DNA of 61,213 nucleotides from Microscilla marina ATCC 23134 (GCF_000169175.1 NZ_AAWS01000054.1:1-61213); one strand, 5' to 3'; counted from the stretch's first letter, positions 26,957 through 36,552 are shown. Numbers and translations: made by a program. The notes: generated from the letters alone by a model not told the origin.

Positions 26957-28612
26957 ATGATGAAAAATATTAGAAGAACAACTTGTTGTTTACTACTACT
27001 TATTTTTGTTCAAGTATCATTGGGTATAGGACAAGAAGTAGTACTTGATGGCAAAAGCCTTACACCTGAGCAAGTCACGCAGGTTGCTACAAATGTAGCG
27101 AAGGTGAAAATTAGCCCTGTTGCCCGAAAGCGAGTAGTAAAATCTCAGAAACTTTTGATGTTGGCGGCAAGAAAAGGGCATAAAATTTATGGGCTTACAG
27201 TTGGTGTAGGGCAAAATAAAGACAAAAAAATGCTCGATGCTCAAGGCAACCTTACCAAAGAAGTAATTGAAGCTTCTCAAAAGTTTAATGATGGGTTGAT
27301 CCGAGCGCACTCAGCAGGAGCAGGCAAACCTATGCCAGAGGAAACAGTGAGGGCAATGTTGGTTACAAGATTAAACGCTATGTTATTTGGTGCTACAGGT
27401 GTACAGCCTAGAGTTATCGACTTATTTCGCGATTTTTTGAATAAAAACATCCTGCCTGTGATTCCGTCCAAAGGTTCGGTAGGCGAAGCCGATATTACAA
27501 TCAATGCACATATTGCCCAGGCAATGATTGGGGAGGGTTATGTGTATTATGGCGGAAAAAAAATGTTGGCAAGTGAAGCGTTAAAACAAAACGGAATCAA
27601 GAAACTGGTGCCTTTTGGAAAAGATGCGTTGTCTATTTTTAGCTCTAATACTTATTCAGCTGCCTTGGGTGCACTTACCCTTCAGGAACTGTCACAGGCA
27701 GTGGAGGTTGCTAAACTTGTTTTTACGCTAAGTATGGAAGGATTCAACGGTAACATAGAACCTTTTTTGAAGCATGCCAATACCGTCAGACCCTTTAAGA
27801 TGGTAAATAACATGGCAAAAGACTTTAGAACGATACTGAAAGGAAGCTATTTGTGGGACAAATCGGCTGAACGTGCTTTGCAAGACCCCTTGAGTTATCG
27901 TACCAGTGCTTATACATTGGGTACTTTAGAAGGTGCCAGGCAGGAACTGGTTCAGCTATTGGCAATACAACTTAATTCTTCTGATGACAACCCAGGAGTT
28001 GTACTAAATGTAGAAGCACCATCGAAGCGTGGGGAAGAATTTTCGCATTATGCCAGCGAAAAAGGACTAAAAGGAGCTGTAATTCCTTCTGCCAATTTTT
28101 CACCTTTGCCTTGGGTTATTTCTTTCGAAAAAGTGGCCATTGCTCTTGCCCATGCCTCTTGTGCATCAACACAACGAACTATTAAGCTGGCAGATCCACA
28201 TTTTACTCATTTAAGCAGATTTTTGGGTACTAAAACAACGGTTCATGCCTATGGAGCGATCCAAAAAGTTTTTGTGTCACTTAATAGCCAAAATCAAGAG
28301 TTGGCTATACCAGTGTCTTTTAACTCTTATGCTGTTGCGGGCAACATCGAAGATGTAGCGACCAATGCTCCAAGGGTAGTATCCAGGGTACGCCAGGCAG
28401 TAGATAACTTGTATTATATTCTAGGAATAGAACTTATGCACGCTGCCCAGGCGATTGATTTACGTCTGGAAAAAAACACCAACTTCAAAATGTCGCCTGT
28501 AACCCGTAAATTCTGGAGTGCTTTCCGAAAAAAAGTATCTTTTATGAAGGTAGACAGGGCTTTGACTCCGGATATTAAAAATGCGTATGAGTTTGTGAAA
28601 TCTTATAAGTAG
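26957..28612 (+). CDS. Exported HAL/PAL-family protein lacking the MIO tripeptide
   Basis: The 551-residue protein has a signal peptide (about 1-25, hydrophobic CCLLLLIFVQVSLG). The rest follows the histidine/phenylalanine ammonia-lyase fold: IYGLTVGVG with Tyr78 equals the YGxxTGFG loop. GSVG (173-176) and AHIAQAMIGEG follow in place, and the C-terminal helices (SSDDNPGV near 338-345) are typical. Family enzymes form their MIO cofactor from Ala-Ser-Gly after GSVG; here GSVG is followed by EADITINAH, one residue shorter and without Ser or Gly. It cannot make MIO in the normal way, so ammonia-lyase activity is doubtful. The leader peptide suggests a periplasmic or surface location, unusual for the family. 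Confidence 0.85.
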   Translation: MMKNIRRTTCCLLLLIFVQVSLGIGQEVVLDGKSLTPEQVTQVATNVAKVKISPVARKRVVKSQKLLMLAARKGHKIYGLTVGVGQNKDKKMLDAQGNLTKEVIEASQKFNDGLIRAHSAGAGKPMPEETVRAMLVTRLNAMLFGATGVQPRVIDLFRDFLNKNILPVIPSKGSVGEADITINAHIAQAMIGEGYVYYGGKKMLASEALKQNGIKKLVPFGKDALSIFSSNTYSAALGALTLQELSQAVEVAKLVFTLSMEGFNGNIEPFLKHANTVRPFKMVNNMAKDFRTILKGSYLWDKSAERALQDPLSYRTSAYTLGTLEGARQELVQLLAIQLNSSDDNPGVVLNVEAPSKRGEEFSHYASEKGLKGAVIPSANFSPLPWVISFEKVAIALAHASCASTQRTIKLADPHFTHLSRFLGTKTTVHAYGAIQKVFVSLNSQNQELAIPVSFNSYAVAGNIEDVATNAPRVVSRVRQAVDNLYYILGIELMHAAQAIDLRLEKNTNFKMSPVTRKFWSAFRKKVSFMKVDRALTPDIKNAYEFVKSYK

Positions 28613-28661
28613 TTTTTTTTGAGAAATTATAATTATTGAAGGTTTCCCTATGATTTGCCAC

Positions 28662-28698
28662 AAAAAAAGCCCCACAACAATTGTGAGGCTTTTTTTTG
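28662..28698. terminator. Bidirectional terminator
   Basis: The hairpin AAGCCcCACAA with TTGTGaGGCTT (one C/A mismatch on the plus strand, a G-T pair on the minus strand) is flanked by A- and T-runs. It lies between the HAL-like gene and the convergent exported-protein gene. Confidence 0.75.
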
Positions 28699-28712
28699 CA
28701 GGGTTGGCTTGT

Positions 28713-29171
28713 CTACCTTCTACGTTGTCTTTTTTTAGGCTTATAAGCCTTATAAATAAATATTTGAGTTTCGCGGCGGTCTTTGAGTAATAAGATAAGT
28801 TTTTTAGAAGAAATTTTAATAATGTCAAACTCTTGCCGGGTTTCGGTACCACCTTTGATTTTGTGGGTAATGATGAGTTTCTTTTGTTCATCCTCAAACT
28901 TCCATTCATTACGTTTGGTAATGCGCCCTTGCGAAGTACTTATTTTCACACTACAACGACCGTTTTTTCTAAACTCCAGAATAGTGACCATGCCGTTGCG
29001 TTGCTGGCGCTCAATCATTTTGGTAGAAATAGCCTTGCCATTTACTTCCATCCCAGTCATAATCCATTGACGGGCAAGCAGTTTTGTCTTGTCTTTTTTT
29101 GGGGCAAACCCACTTAATAGGATGGTTAGCAGAAAAAATCCTGTAATAAAGTATTTACTTTGTTTTATCAT
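28713..29171 (-). CDS. Small exported protein, lipocalin-like
   Basis: The protein has 152 residues from the ATG at 29171 (MIKQSKYFITGFF); an upstream ATG at 29204 would hide the signal peptide. An N-terminal hydrophobic segment ends near LLSGFAPKK, but there is no lipobox Cys. The mature part starts LARQWIMTGMEVNGK and alternates beta-strands (VTILEFRKNGRCSVKIS, then RNEWKFEDEQKKLIITH), as in Bacteroidota lipocalin-like domains. The C-terminus is strongly basic (KPKKRQRRR). The ligand is unknown. It is a single gene on the minus strand. Confidence 0.7.
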   Translation of the reverse strand: MIKQSKYFITGFFLLTILLSGFAPKKDKTKLLARQWIMTGMEVNGKAISTKMIERQQRNGMVTILEFRKNGRCSVKISTSQGRITKRNEWKFEDEQKKLIITHKIKGGTETRQEFDIIKISSKKLILLLKDRRETQIFIYKAYKPKKRQRRR

Positions 29172-29249
29172 TTTCACCTGTTTTTTATAAAAACAACTTA
29201 GCAAAATCGTTTTTATTGCATTAAACGATGTCGTCAGTGCTTTGTTGGG

Positions 29250-30017
29250 TTAGGTAGCTGCCTGAAACTCAAAATGCTGGTCAGTTTTTTCACCCGTATT
29301 TATATTGTACACCCTTTCAGTAAAGCGCACCTTATTATCATAGTCTATCAGAATAGTAGCCGAAGAGCAAGTACCATATTGAGGGCTTTTGATAAACATA
29401 GGCGACAACATAATTTCGCGTTCAATAGGCAAGCCAGTACGTTGCACCTCGGTTTTGTTGGCTTTGGTAGGATCATACATTAGGTCGAGCAGCGCATTTT
29501 CTTCAACTTTTGGTGCGTCAATCATTTCCGTAAACTTTTTCTTGAGCCGTTGTACTTTAAACCAATCAGTGTCTAACAAGGCATTGCTTAAGCCATAAAT
29601 GCCCGCCTGTAATTGGATAATTTTATGTTGGTAGTTTGACAAATAATACAATTCTTCAGTATTTCCCGTTAGCAGGTTAAATCCATTGTAGGCGTCTATA
29701 TTCTCAAAAATACCTTCCAGGTAAGCCTTGGGTGAATCGTTGCTTTGCAAGTAGTCAAGGGTAAGCATTCCACGCGATGGGGCAGTTGTTTTTATATTGT
29801 CAATATCGCGGTAGTTGGTCAAGGCTGTAAAGCGCCCATTCTTGTGCAGCCCCATCCAGGTACCACCTGCTTCCAGGTCTTTGCCTGCTAAAATTTGCTT
29901 GTTTTCATCCCAAAAATCGGCAGAAGCCGTATTACGTTTATAAAATTCATCGCGGTTGCTGGCAAATATTAATTTGTATTTTGGGTGGGTTTTCCACGCA
30001 AAAGTCAATAGACACAT
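29250..30017 (-). CDS. NRDE/TANGO2 family protein
   Basis: The protein has 255 residues from the ATG at 30017 (MCLLTFAWK); the longer frame to 30143 has no family match. The name-giving motif ASNRDEF lies near residues 19-25, preceded by the N-terminal MCLL with Cys2, the nucleophile-like position of this Ntn-hydrolase-like fold. GGTWMGLHKNGRFTALTNYR follows (about 51-70), and later YGTCSSATILID near 214-225. The family spans bacteria to human TANGO2; its biochemical role is not settled. It is cytoplasmic and a single gene, divergent from the region that leads to the giant surface protein. Confidence 0.92.
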   Translation of the reverse strand: MCLLTFAWKTHPKYKLIFASNRDEFYKRNTASADFWDENKQILAGKDLEAGGTWMGLHKNGRFTALTNYRDIDNIKTTAPSRGMLTLDYLQSNDSPKAYLEGIFENIDAYNGFNLLTGNTEELYYLSNYQHKIIQLQAGIYGLSNALLDTDWFKVQRLKKKFTEMIDAPKVEENALLDLMYDPTKANKTEVQRTGLPIEREIMLSPMFIKSPQYGTCSSATILIDYDNKVRFTERVYNINTGEKTDQHFEFQAAT

Positions 30018-30180
30018 AGTTTTTTTAAATTTAATAATTGAGTACTGTAAATCGCTGGTTTTAAGAGTTATCTCAAATGCAAATATGGTGTAACTATAAA
30101 CAGGTTGAACACAAAAGGGCAAAAAAATGTTCAAACCGAACAAAATATAATCATAGTAGAATTTGCATTATTTTGAGTAT

Positions 30181-30312
30181 ATGATTGGATTTATCTTAAA
30201 ATATAGCGTAGTTCGCATTTTAGTTATAATACTGAGTTTTTTAATTACACTTAGAAGTTATCCCGACTTGAGGCAATCAACGGGAGTTTTTTTTGGTTTT
30301 TTCTTAAAATGA
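30181..30312 (+). CDS. Possible small hydrophobic peptide, 43 aa (low confidence)
   Basis: This ATG-started frame encodes a peptide with a strongly hydrophobic, Ile/Leu/Val-rich middle (RILVIILSFLITL). The hairpin at 30261-30285 with a T-run lies inside the frame. It could be a leader peptide or membrane peptide, or chance. No relation to the downstream gene is evident. Confidence 0.25.
   Translation: MIGFILKYSVVRILVIILSFLITLRSYPDLRQSTGVFFGFFLK
30261..30294 (+). terminator. Orphan intrinsic terminator upstream of the giant gene
   Basis: The stem CCCG-ac-TTGA / TCAA-CGGG is followed by eight T residues. There is no plus-strand gene just upstream (the nearest ends at 28612 with its own terminator). 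It therefore marks the end of a short transcript or a premature stop in the 5' leader of the 30503 gene. Confidence 0.55.
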
Positions 30313-30502
30313 AAAAGCTTTTTTAACCATACATATCGTCTGTTTTAACCATTATTTACAAACATTTAAAACTACTGGTGATCAAAAAATAAATTCCTGA
30401 GCTTTTGCCCACTGCCTGGCTTCTGTAGTGTATTACATTGCAAAAACTAAAGGACGTAGGGTATCAAGTTTCAAGGTAACTTCTTTAAATGAGAGTTATT
30501 GA

Positions 30503-33500
30503 ATGAGAAAAATTTTAAGTACAAAGTACCTGCTTACTTTGTTAGTGTTAACCACTTGCTTTTACAGTGTCAATGCACAAGAAGAGCGAGATTTAAGAGA
30601 AGACAGGGCAAAAGAAAGAGTAGAATACGAGCGAGCAATGCTTGTAGACCCTAAAACCGGAAAAATTCCGGATAGAATTTATCAGAAAAGTATTGAGTTT
30701 ATATACTCACCCAAATCACAGCTACAACCCCAGCACCAAAAATTTACTACTTCAATTACGGGCATTAGTGGTGCCAAATGGGCACAACGAGGACCTCATA
30801 ATGTAGGAGGGCGTACCAGAGCCTTGGCCATTGATCAGGCAAACGAGCAAGTGATTTTAGCGGGAGGAGCCTCAGGAGGAATGTGGCGCTCAGACAATGG
30901 AGGTGCCAGCTGGAGTAAAGTAACTGGAGCCTCGCAAAATCATAGTGTAACTGCCATTGCACAAGACCCACAAAGCCCTGCTACCTGGTATTATACCGCA
31001 GGAGAAGGCGCCGGCAACTCTGCCTCAGCGTCATTTTCGGCACCCTTTGTAGGCAATGGGGTATACAAGTCTACCGATAACGGGCTTACCTGGGTGTTGT
31101 TAACCAACACTGCCTCTGGAGCCAACGAAGGTGACAACCCTTTTAGAATTACCTGGAACGTAAAAGTACACCCCACCAATGGCGATGTATACGTGGCAAA
31201 TGCCCGCCGTTACTCTAACGGACAAAGTGGCATTTGGAGGTCTACTGATGGTGGAACCAACTGGAACTTAGTATTGGATGGTGATGGCGCTGGTTATACC
31301 GATATAGAAATTGCTGCTGATGGAGTGTTTTATGCTACTATTTCGAGTAGTGGTGGTACCCATAAAGGAATTTATCGTTCTACGGATGGTACAAACTGGG
31401 TAAACATTAACCCTGGTTTTTTGCCAGGTAGTTATGCGCGTATTGTATTGGCTGTGGCCCCTTCAAACAATAATGTGGTCTATTTCTTTGCTGCGGCAGG
31501 CACCACTGCCAATGGCCACAGTTTTTATAAGTATACTTATACTGCCGGAGAAGGCAATGGCGATGGAAGCCTAAAAAATGGGGGAGCCTGGGAAGACCGC
31601 TCTGCCCAACTGCCTACTGGAGGAGGGTCTACTGATGGTGGTTTATTGCAAGAAAACTATAACCAGTATGTAAAAGTAAAGCCTGACAACGAAAATATAG
31701 TGTTTATAGGAAGCACCAACCTATACCGTTCTATGGATGGTTTTGCTACTACTGGCAACACTGCCTGGATTGGCGGATACCACAAAACTAACTTCTTTTA
31801 TCCTGAGCATCACCCTGATAACCACAGCTTGGTTTTTTTCCCTTCTGATGCCAAAAAAATGATTAGCGGACACGATGGTGGTGTAAGTATTACTACCGAT
31901 AACCTTGCTACAGGTGGAGACCACCCAGTGGCTTGGACTTACCTAAATAACGGATACTATACTACACAGATATACGGTATGGACATTGACGCCAAAACTG
32001 CAGGTGACCCCCGTTTGAGCGCGGGTTTTCAGGATAATGGAAAATGGACTACCCATAGTTTTAGTGGTACCAGTCCCTGGAAACAGGAAAACTTCTTTGG
32101 TGATGGTGGTTATACAGCCATTGTACCCGGCAAAGATATTCGGTTCTTTAGCAACCAAAACGGGCACATGTTCAGGGTAACCGGAAACGATCCCGAAAAT
32201 CCTACCAGTGCAGTGTACTTACGCCCACAATCGTTTGGCTCTTACTTGTTTGTTACACCTTATGTGCTCGACCCCAACAATTCAAACACCATGTATTATT
32301 TGGTAGGGCCTACAGTATACCGTAATACCAATATCTTGTACACCAACAGTATCAATAACTGGGAGAACCTGGCAACTGCTTCTGCTGGAGGCGCCATTAC
32401 TGCAATCAATGTATCTGAGGAGAATCCTAAGCACCGGATTTATTATGGTACCAACAATGGCAAAGTATTTAGAATGGATGATGCCGATTCGGGAGACCCA
32501 ATACAAGTAGATATTTGGACGGGTAAAGGGTTGCCAGCAGGTGCTTATGTAAGTAATGTGGCAGTTGACCCAACCAATGGTGACAATGTTTTTGTGGTTT
32601 TCTCAAACTATGGCGTACAAAGTGTTTATTACTCGGCTGATGCAGGTGATACCTGGACGGCGGTAAGTGGAAACTTGGAAGAAAACCCTGATGGAACCGG
32701 AAATGGTCCTTCTACCCGTTGGTTAACTGTGCATGTTAAATCAGATGGTTCTAAGATATATTTGTTGGGTACAAGCGTAGGTTTGTATGCTACCAACATA
32801 CTGGATGGTATGAACACTCAGTGGGTACAAGAAGGCGCCAATACAATTGGTAATGTACCTGTAGTAATGATTAAGTCTCGTCGTTCCGATGGTTTGGTAG
32901 CTTTAGGTACGCATGGTACAGGTTTGTTTAGTGGTTATATTGGTGCTTCTGCCGATCTTACCATTGCTAATGTGTCGCCGCAAAGAGGAGAAGTAGGCAC
33001 TGAAGTAACCATCAATGGAACTAATTTTAGTGCAACTGCTGCCGATAATGTGGTAAAGTTTAATGGAACCATAGCTACAGTAACTGCTGCTACAGCAAAT
33101 AATTTGACCGTAACAGTGCCCGCAGGAGCAACTACCGGAAAAGTGACTGTAGAGGTAAACACAAAAACTGCCACTAGTGCCAACGACTTTACAGTGGTAC
33201 CTGTGATAAGTACTTACCCTCACTCAGAGAGTTTTGAAAATGGTGTATCAGACTGGATACAACCCACTACCGATGGTTTTGACTGGTCATTGGTGAATAA
33301 GTCTACCCCTACAGACCAAACTGGACCGGCAAAAGCATTTAGTGGAGACTTTTTCTTGTATACTGAGATCGACCAGTTTAGCCATGACACGTTTGATGAA
33401 CAACCATTGAACAAAAATAAAACGGCGCTCTTTACCAGCCCTACCTTTGACTTAACCAGCTTGACCAATCCAGAAGTATTATTTGCCTACCACATGTTTG

Positions 33501-36211
33501 GCGATAAAATGGGAACTTTGAGTTTGGAAGCCAGCACTGATGGTACCAATTGGCAGTCGGTATGGACAAAAACCGGGAATCAAAGTGATGCCTGGGCAAT
33601 TGCTGTGGTAGATGTGACTACCCACAAAAGTGCTACTACCAAGTTTAGGTTTGTAGGTGCCACTGGAGACGGTTCTACCAGTGACATAGCGATCGATGGA
33701 GTGATTGTGACAGAAGCTGGTACCCCTTTGATTTTTGACTTTGCCCCTCAAACCGTGATTGGTGGCTTTAGTAGTGTAGATATTTTGGGAGCAAACTTTG
33801 ATGCTACAGCCGCCAACAACGAAGTGAAGTTTAATGGAGTGGCTGGTACAATAACAGAAGCAACAACTACTACACTGAAGGTAAAAGTACCTTTGAATGC
33901 TACCACGGGTAAAATAGCCATTACAGTCAATGGTAAAACAGTTACTTCTACCAAAGACCTTAAGGTAATCGCACCTATTACTACCTTCCCTTATATCGAA
34001 AGCTTCGAGGCGGGCTTGGGTAAATGGATACAGGCAGAGAATGACGATATGGATTGGATACGTAAAAACGGTAAAACCCCTTCAGATAATACTGGGCCAA
34101 CTGCTGCCGCTGATGGTAGTTTTTATGTATATACCGAAGCTACGGGTAACTTTAACAAGAAAACTATTTTGGCAAGCGCATTATTTGATGCCAATACTGT
34201 AGACAACCCTTTATTTAGCTTTAAATACCACATGTATGGAGGCAATATGGGAAGCCTTGCGCTTGAGATTTCTTCAGATGGAGAAACTTGGACTTCCCTT
34301 TGGTCCAAAAGTGGAGACCAAGGCAATGCCTGGAAGAGTGATGGAGTGAGCCTGGAAGCGTATAAAAATGCGCCTTTTGTCTTACGCTTTGTAGGTACTA
34401 CCGGGGGCGGCTTCATGAGTGATATTAGTGTCGATCATTTACAATTACTTTCAGGACCAGGCATTGCAAGTTTTACCCCTACCAATGGAAAGGTAGGCGA
34501 TGTAGTAACCATTACAGGTAAAAGTTTTAGTACCGTAAAAGACGAGAATGTAGTAGAGTTTAATGGAATCAAAGCCATAGTAACTTCAGCTACTGCTACC
34601 CAAATTGTTACTACCGTACCAAATACAGCCACTACTGGAAAAATTAGAATAGCTGTAAACGGGTTACCCACCATTAGTAAGGATGACTTTACCGTAGTGG
34701 CTTCAGGAGCTGTGCCTACCATTACTAACATTAGTCCAATGGCTGGTGTAATTGGGCAAAGCATCAACATAGAAGGAACCAATTTTAGTGTACCCAAAGA
34801 CAATAACCAAGTGTATTTCAATGGTCTGGTAGCTACTATAGAGTCTGCTACTGCTACATCGTTGGTGGTGAAAGTACCTACCAATGCTACCAGTGGTAAA
34901 ATAAAGGTAGTAAATGTTGGAGGACAAAGTGTAGAGTCTACCAATGACTTTATTGTGTATTGTGCATCAAAAGCTGCATCAACCGATGACTCCAGGATCG
35001 ATAATTTTACACTGAATGAAATCAACCATACGACTGATGGTGTAGGTGTGTGTTCAGATTACAGCGATTTTACCAGTATTTCAACCCATGTAATCACTGG
35101 AGTTACTTACCCCTTCAGTGTAAAAGCTGGAAGTTGTAATGGTGATTATACCAAGTTTGTAAAAGTATATGTTGACTGGAACCAGGATGGAGACTTTAGT
35201 GACGCAAATGAATTTTTGGGTGGAAATGCTGTGGCAATAAGAGAACCAGGTGTATTTGAGTCAACGGTTACGGTGCCTACCAATGCCTTGTTAGGAAGAA
35301 CCAGATTAAGAGTAGTGTTAGGAGAGGTTGCTTCTGCTGATCAGGTACAAGCTTGTGGGCCATATAATTTTGGTGAAACTGAAGATTATAGCATTGTTAT
35401 ACTGGAAAAACCTGAAATAACATCTTTTGCTCCTGATAGAGGCAAAGTAGGGCAACACGTGAGTATCAATGGGAAGAATTTTCCTGACAAGTCGGCGTAT
35501 GTGAGCGTGAAGTTTGCGAAAGGCATAGCGGCTACCGTAGCGTCAGTAAACAGCACCCAGATTAAAGCAATAGTACCTGAAGGAGCCATTACTGGACCTA
35601 TAACTGTAACAGTGGCAGGGCAGTCTATTACCAGTACGTTTGATTTTACGGTGATTCCAGATACACCCGTTGCTCCTGATAAGCTGGCATTGAAGCTGGT
35701 AAATGGAATGGTACAACTTACCTGGAGCGACAACTCTGACAATGAAACCGCTTTTTATATTGAGCGTTCAGCCCCCGATGCCCTTGACAAATTTGTAAAA
35801 GTAGGTGAAGTATCGGCTGGCATCACAGAATATAGCGAAGATGTGAAGAACTTATTGTCTAAACATCATTACCGTGTGGCTGCAGTAAATAGTGCAGGTG
35901 TTTCTGCTTATTCTAATGTAGCATCGTTTGACGCCGAAGTATTAAGTGTACAAAGTGTGTTATTGGCACAAAGGTTAAAAATTACGCCTAACCCTAACCA
36001 TGGTAAGTTCAATGTTGAGATTGGGCAAGCTAACCATGCGACCATCAAGTTAGAGGTGATAGATGCCAAAGGCCGACTTGTGAAAGTATTGAACTTAGCA
36101 GGACAACAAGGCAAGTACCCTGTAAACTTATCTGAGTTGCGTCAAGGAGTATATACCTTACGTATCTCGGCAGGTAAAGCCAATGCTGCCATTAAATATA
36201 TGAAGCAATAA
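30503..36211 (+). CDS. Giant secreted multi-domain protein with type IX sorting domain
   Basis: The 1,902-residue protein has a signal peptide (1-25, ending VNA). Residues about 90-800 form BNR/sortilin-type beta-propeller repeats (GMWRSDNGGASW, GVYKSTDNGLTW). IPT/TIG domains lie at about 815-898, 1076-1158, 1318-1400, 1403-1487 and 1634-1720, each starting with a P-x-x-G-x-V-G-like turn. Two MAM-like jelly-roll domains lie at about 900-1075 and 1159-1315 (both begin with SFE). A GEVED domain with the acidic metal-like loop VDWNQDGDFSD lies near 1560, and a fibronectin III domain at about 1720-1813. The C-terminal sorting domain (1826-1902, ITPNPNHGKFNVEI ... GVYTLRIS) directs type IX secretion and surface attachment. 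It is probably an adhesin or scaffold; no protease motif is seen. Confidence 0.9.
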   Translation: MRKILSTKYLLTLLVLTTCFYSVNAQEERDLREDRAKERVEYERAMLVDPKTGKIPDRIYQKSIEFIYSPKSQLQPQHQKFTTSITGISGAKWAQRGPHNVGGRTRALAIDQANEQVILAGGASGGMWRSDNGGASWSKVTGASQNHSVTAIAQDPQSPATWYYTAGEGAGNSASASFSAPFVGNGVYKSTDNGLTWVLLTNTASGANEGDNPFRITWNVKVHPTNGDVYVANARRYSNGQSGIWRSTDGGTNWNLVLDGDGAGYTDIEIAADGVFYATISSSGGTHKGIYRSTDGTNWVNINPGFLPGSYARIVLAVAPSNNNVVYFFAAAGTTANGHSFYKYTYTAGEGNGDGSLKNGGAWEDRSAQLPTGGGSTDGGLLQENYNQYVKVKPDNENIVFIGSTNLYRSMDGFATTGNTAWIGGYHKTNFFYPEHHPDNHSLVFFPSDAKKMISGHDGGVSITTDNLATGGDHPVAWTYLNNGYYTTQIYGMDIDAKTAGDPRLSAGFQDNGKWTTHSFSGTSPWKQENFFGDGGYTAIVPGKDIRFFSNQNGHMFRVTGNDPENPTSAVYLRPQSFGSYLFVTPYVLDPNNSNTMYYLVGPTVYRNTNILYTNSINNWENLATASAGGAITAINVSEENPKHRIYYGTNNGKVFRMDDADSGDPIQVDIWTGKGLPAGAYVSNVAVDPTNGDNVFVVFSNYGVQSVYYSADAGDTWTAVSGNLEENPDGTGNGPSTRWLTVHVKSDGSKIYLLGTSVGLYATNILDGMNTQWVQEGANTIGNVPVVMIKSRRSDGLVALGTHGTGLFSGYIGASADLTIANVSPQRGEVGTEVTINGTNFSATAADNVVKFNGTIATVTAATANNLTVTVPAGATTGKVTVEVNTKTATSANDFTVVPVISTYPHSESFENGVSDWIQPTTDGFDWSLVNKSTPTDQTGPAKAFSGDFFLYTEIDQFSHDTFDEQPLNKNKTALFTSPTFDLTSLTNPEVLFAYHMFGDKMGTLSLEASTDGTNWQSVWTKTGNQSDAWAIAVVDVTTHKSATTKFRFVGATGDGSTSDIAIDGVIVTEAGTPLIFDFAPQTVIGGFSSVDILGANFDATAANNEVKFNGVAGTITEATTTTLKVKVPLNATTGKIAITVNGKTVTSTKDLKVIAPITTFPYIESFEAGLGKWIQAENDDMDWIRKNGKTPSDNTGPTAAADGSFYVYTEATGNFNKKTILASALFDANTVDNPLFSFKYHMYGGNMGSLALEISSDGETWTSLWSKSGDQGNAWKSDGVSLEAYKNAPFVLRFVGTTGGGFMSDISVDHLQLLSGPGIASFTPTNGKVGDVVTITGKSFSTVKDENVVEFNGIKAIVTSATATQIVTTVPNTATTGKIRIAVNGLPTISKDDFTVVASGAVPTITNISPMAGVIGQSINIEGTNFSVPKDNNQVYFNGLVATIESATATSLVVKVPTNATSGKIKVVNVGGQSVESTNDFIVYCASKAASTDDSRIDNFTLNEINHTTDGVGVCSDYSDFTSISTHVITGVTYPFSVKAGSCNGDYTKFVKVYVDWNQDGDFSDANEFLGGNAVAIREPGVFESTVTVPTNALLGRTRLRVVLGEVASADQVQACGPYNFGETEDYSIVILEKPEITSFAPDRGKVGQHVSINGKNFPDKSAYVSVKFAKGIAATVASVNSTQIKAIVPEGAITGPITVTVAGQSITSTFDFTVIPDTPVAPDKLALKLVNGMVQLTWSDNSDNETAFYIERSAPDALDKFVKVGEVSAGITEYSEDVKNLLSKHHYRVAAVNSAGVSAYSNVASFDAEVLSVQSVLLAQRLKITPNPNHGKFNVEIGQANHATIKLEVIDAKGRLVKVLNLAGQQGKYPVNLSELRQGVYTLRISAGKANAAIKYMKQ

Positions 36212-36306
36212 AAAGGTATAAAACGCGACTTTTACTTGTCGTTTATTGTTTTTAGTCAGGGCTACCTGCTAGGGATTCCTGACTTTTAACTGATACTAAT
36301 TTGACC

Positions 36307-36341
36307 AAAAAAGCCGAATACGTTTTGTATTCGGCTTTTTT
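36307..36341 (+). terminator. Terminator of the giant surface protein gene
   Basis: A perfect 15-bp stem (AAAAAAGCCGAATAC with GTATTCGGCTTTTTT) with a 5-nt loop lies 95 nt after the stop. Confidence 0.88.
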
Positions 36342-36450
36342 GCTTAAGAGCTTGAAAATTGATATAAAGCATTATAGTTATATATTGGATTTAAATAATT
36401 ATATTTGTTAATATTTAACATACAATCATTCAAACTATTTGAATCAATGT

Positions 36451-36480
36451 TTTGCCTGAAATATATAATCTTTATGTTTG
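36451..36480 (+). promoter_or_regulatory. Candidate leu operon promoter
   Basis: TTTG (36451-36454) and TATGTTTG (36473-36480) lie 18 nt apart, one less than the usual Bacteroidota spacing. Transcription would start within a few bases of the leader ATG at 36487, so the leader peptide could be translated from a nearly leaderless mRNA. A further -7-like box, TATATTTG (36400-36407), has no well-placed partner. Confidence 0.5.
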
Positions 36481-36486
36481 CTTTAC

Positions 36487-36552
36487 ATGACAAAAGAAAT
36501 AAGCATACTATTATCAATTCTTAACCTGCTGCTGATTCTCTATAATTGGTAG
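36487..36552 (+). CDS. leuL: leu operon leader peptide
   Basis: This 21-residue open frame runs from ATG to TAG and encodes MTKEISILLSILNLLLILYN followed by Trp. Seven of 21 residues are Leu, including three consecutive CTG codons, and four are Ile. It lies 296 nt before leuC and ends directly at the antiterminator segment. This is the classical arrangement of an attenuation leader in which ribosomes stall at Leu codons when charged tRNA-Leu is scarce. The assignment rests on position, codon content and RNA pairing; it has no protein family. Confidence 0.8.
   Translation: MTKEISILLSILNLLLILYNW

Noticed and set aside
34435-35025. Long antisense frame in the giant gene
   Set aside because: Shadow of the repetitive Thr/Val-rich IPT coding sequence on the other strand.
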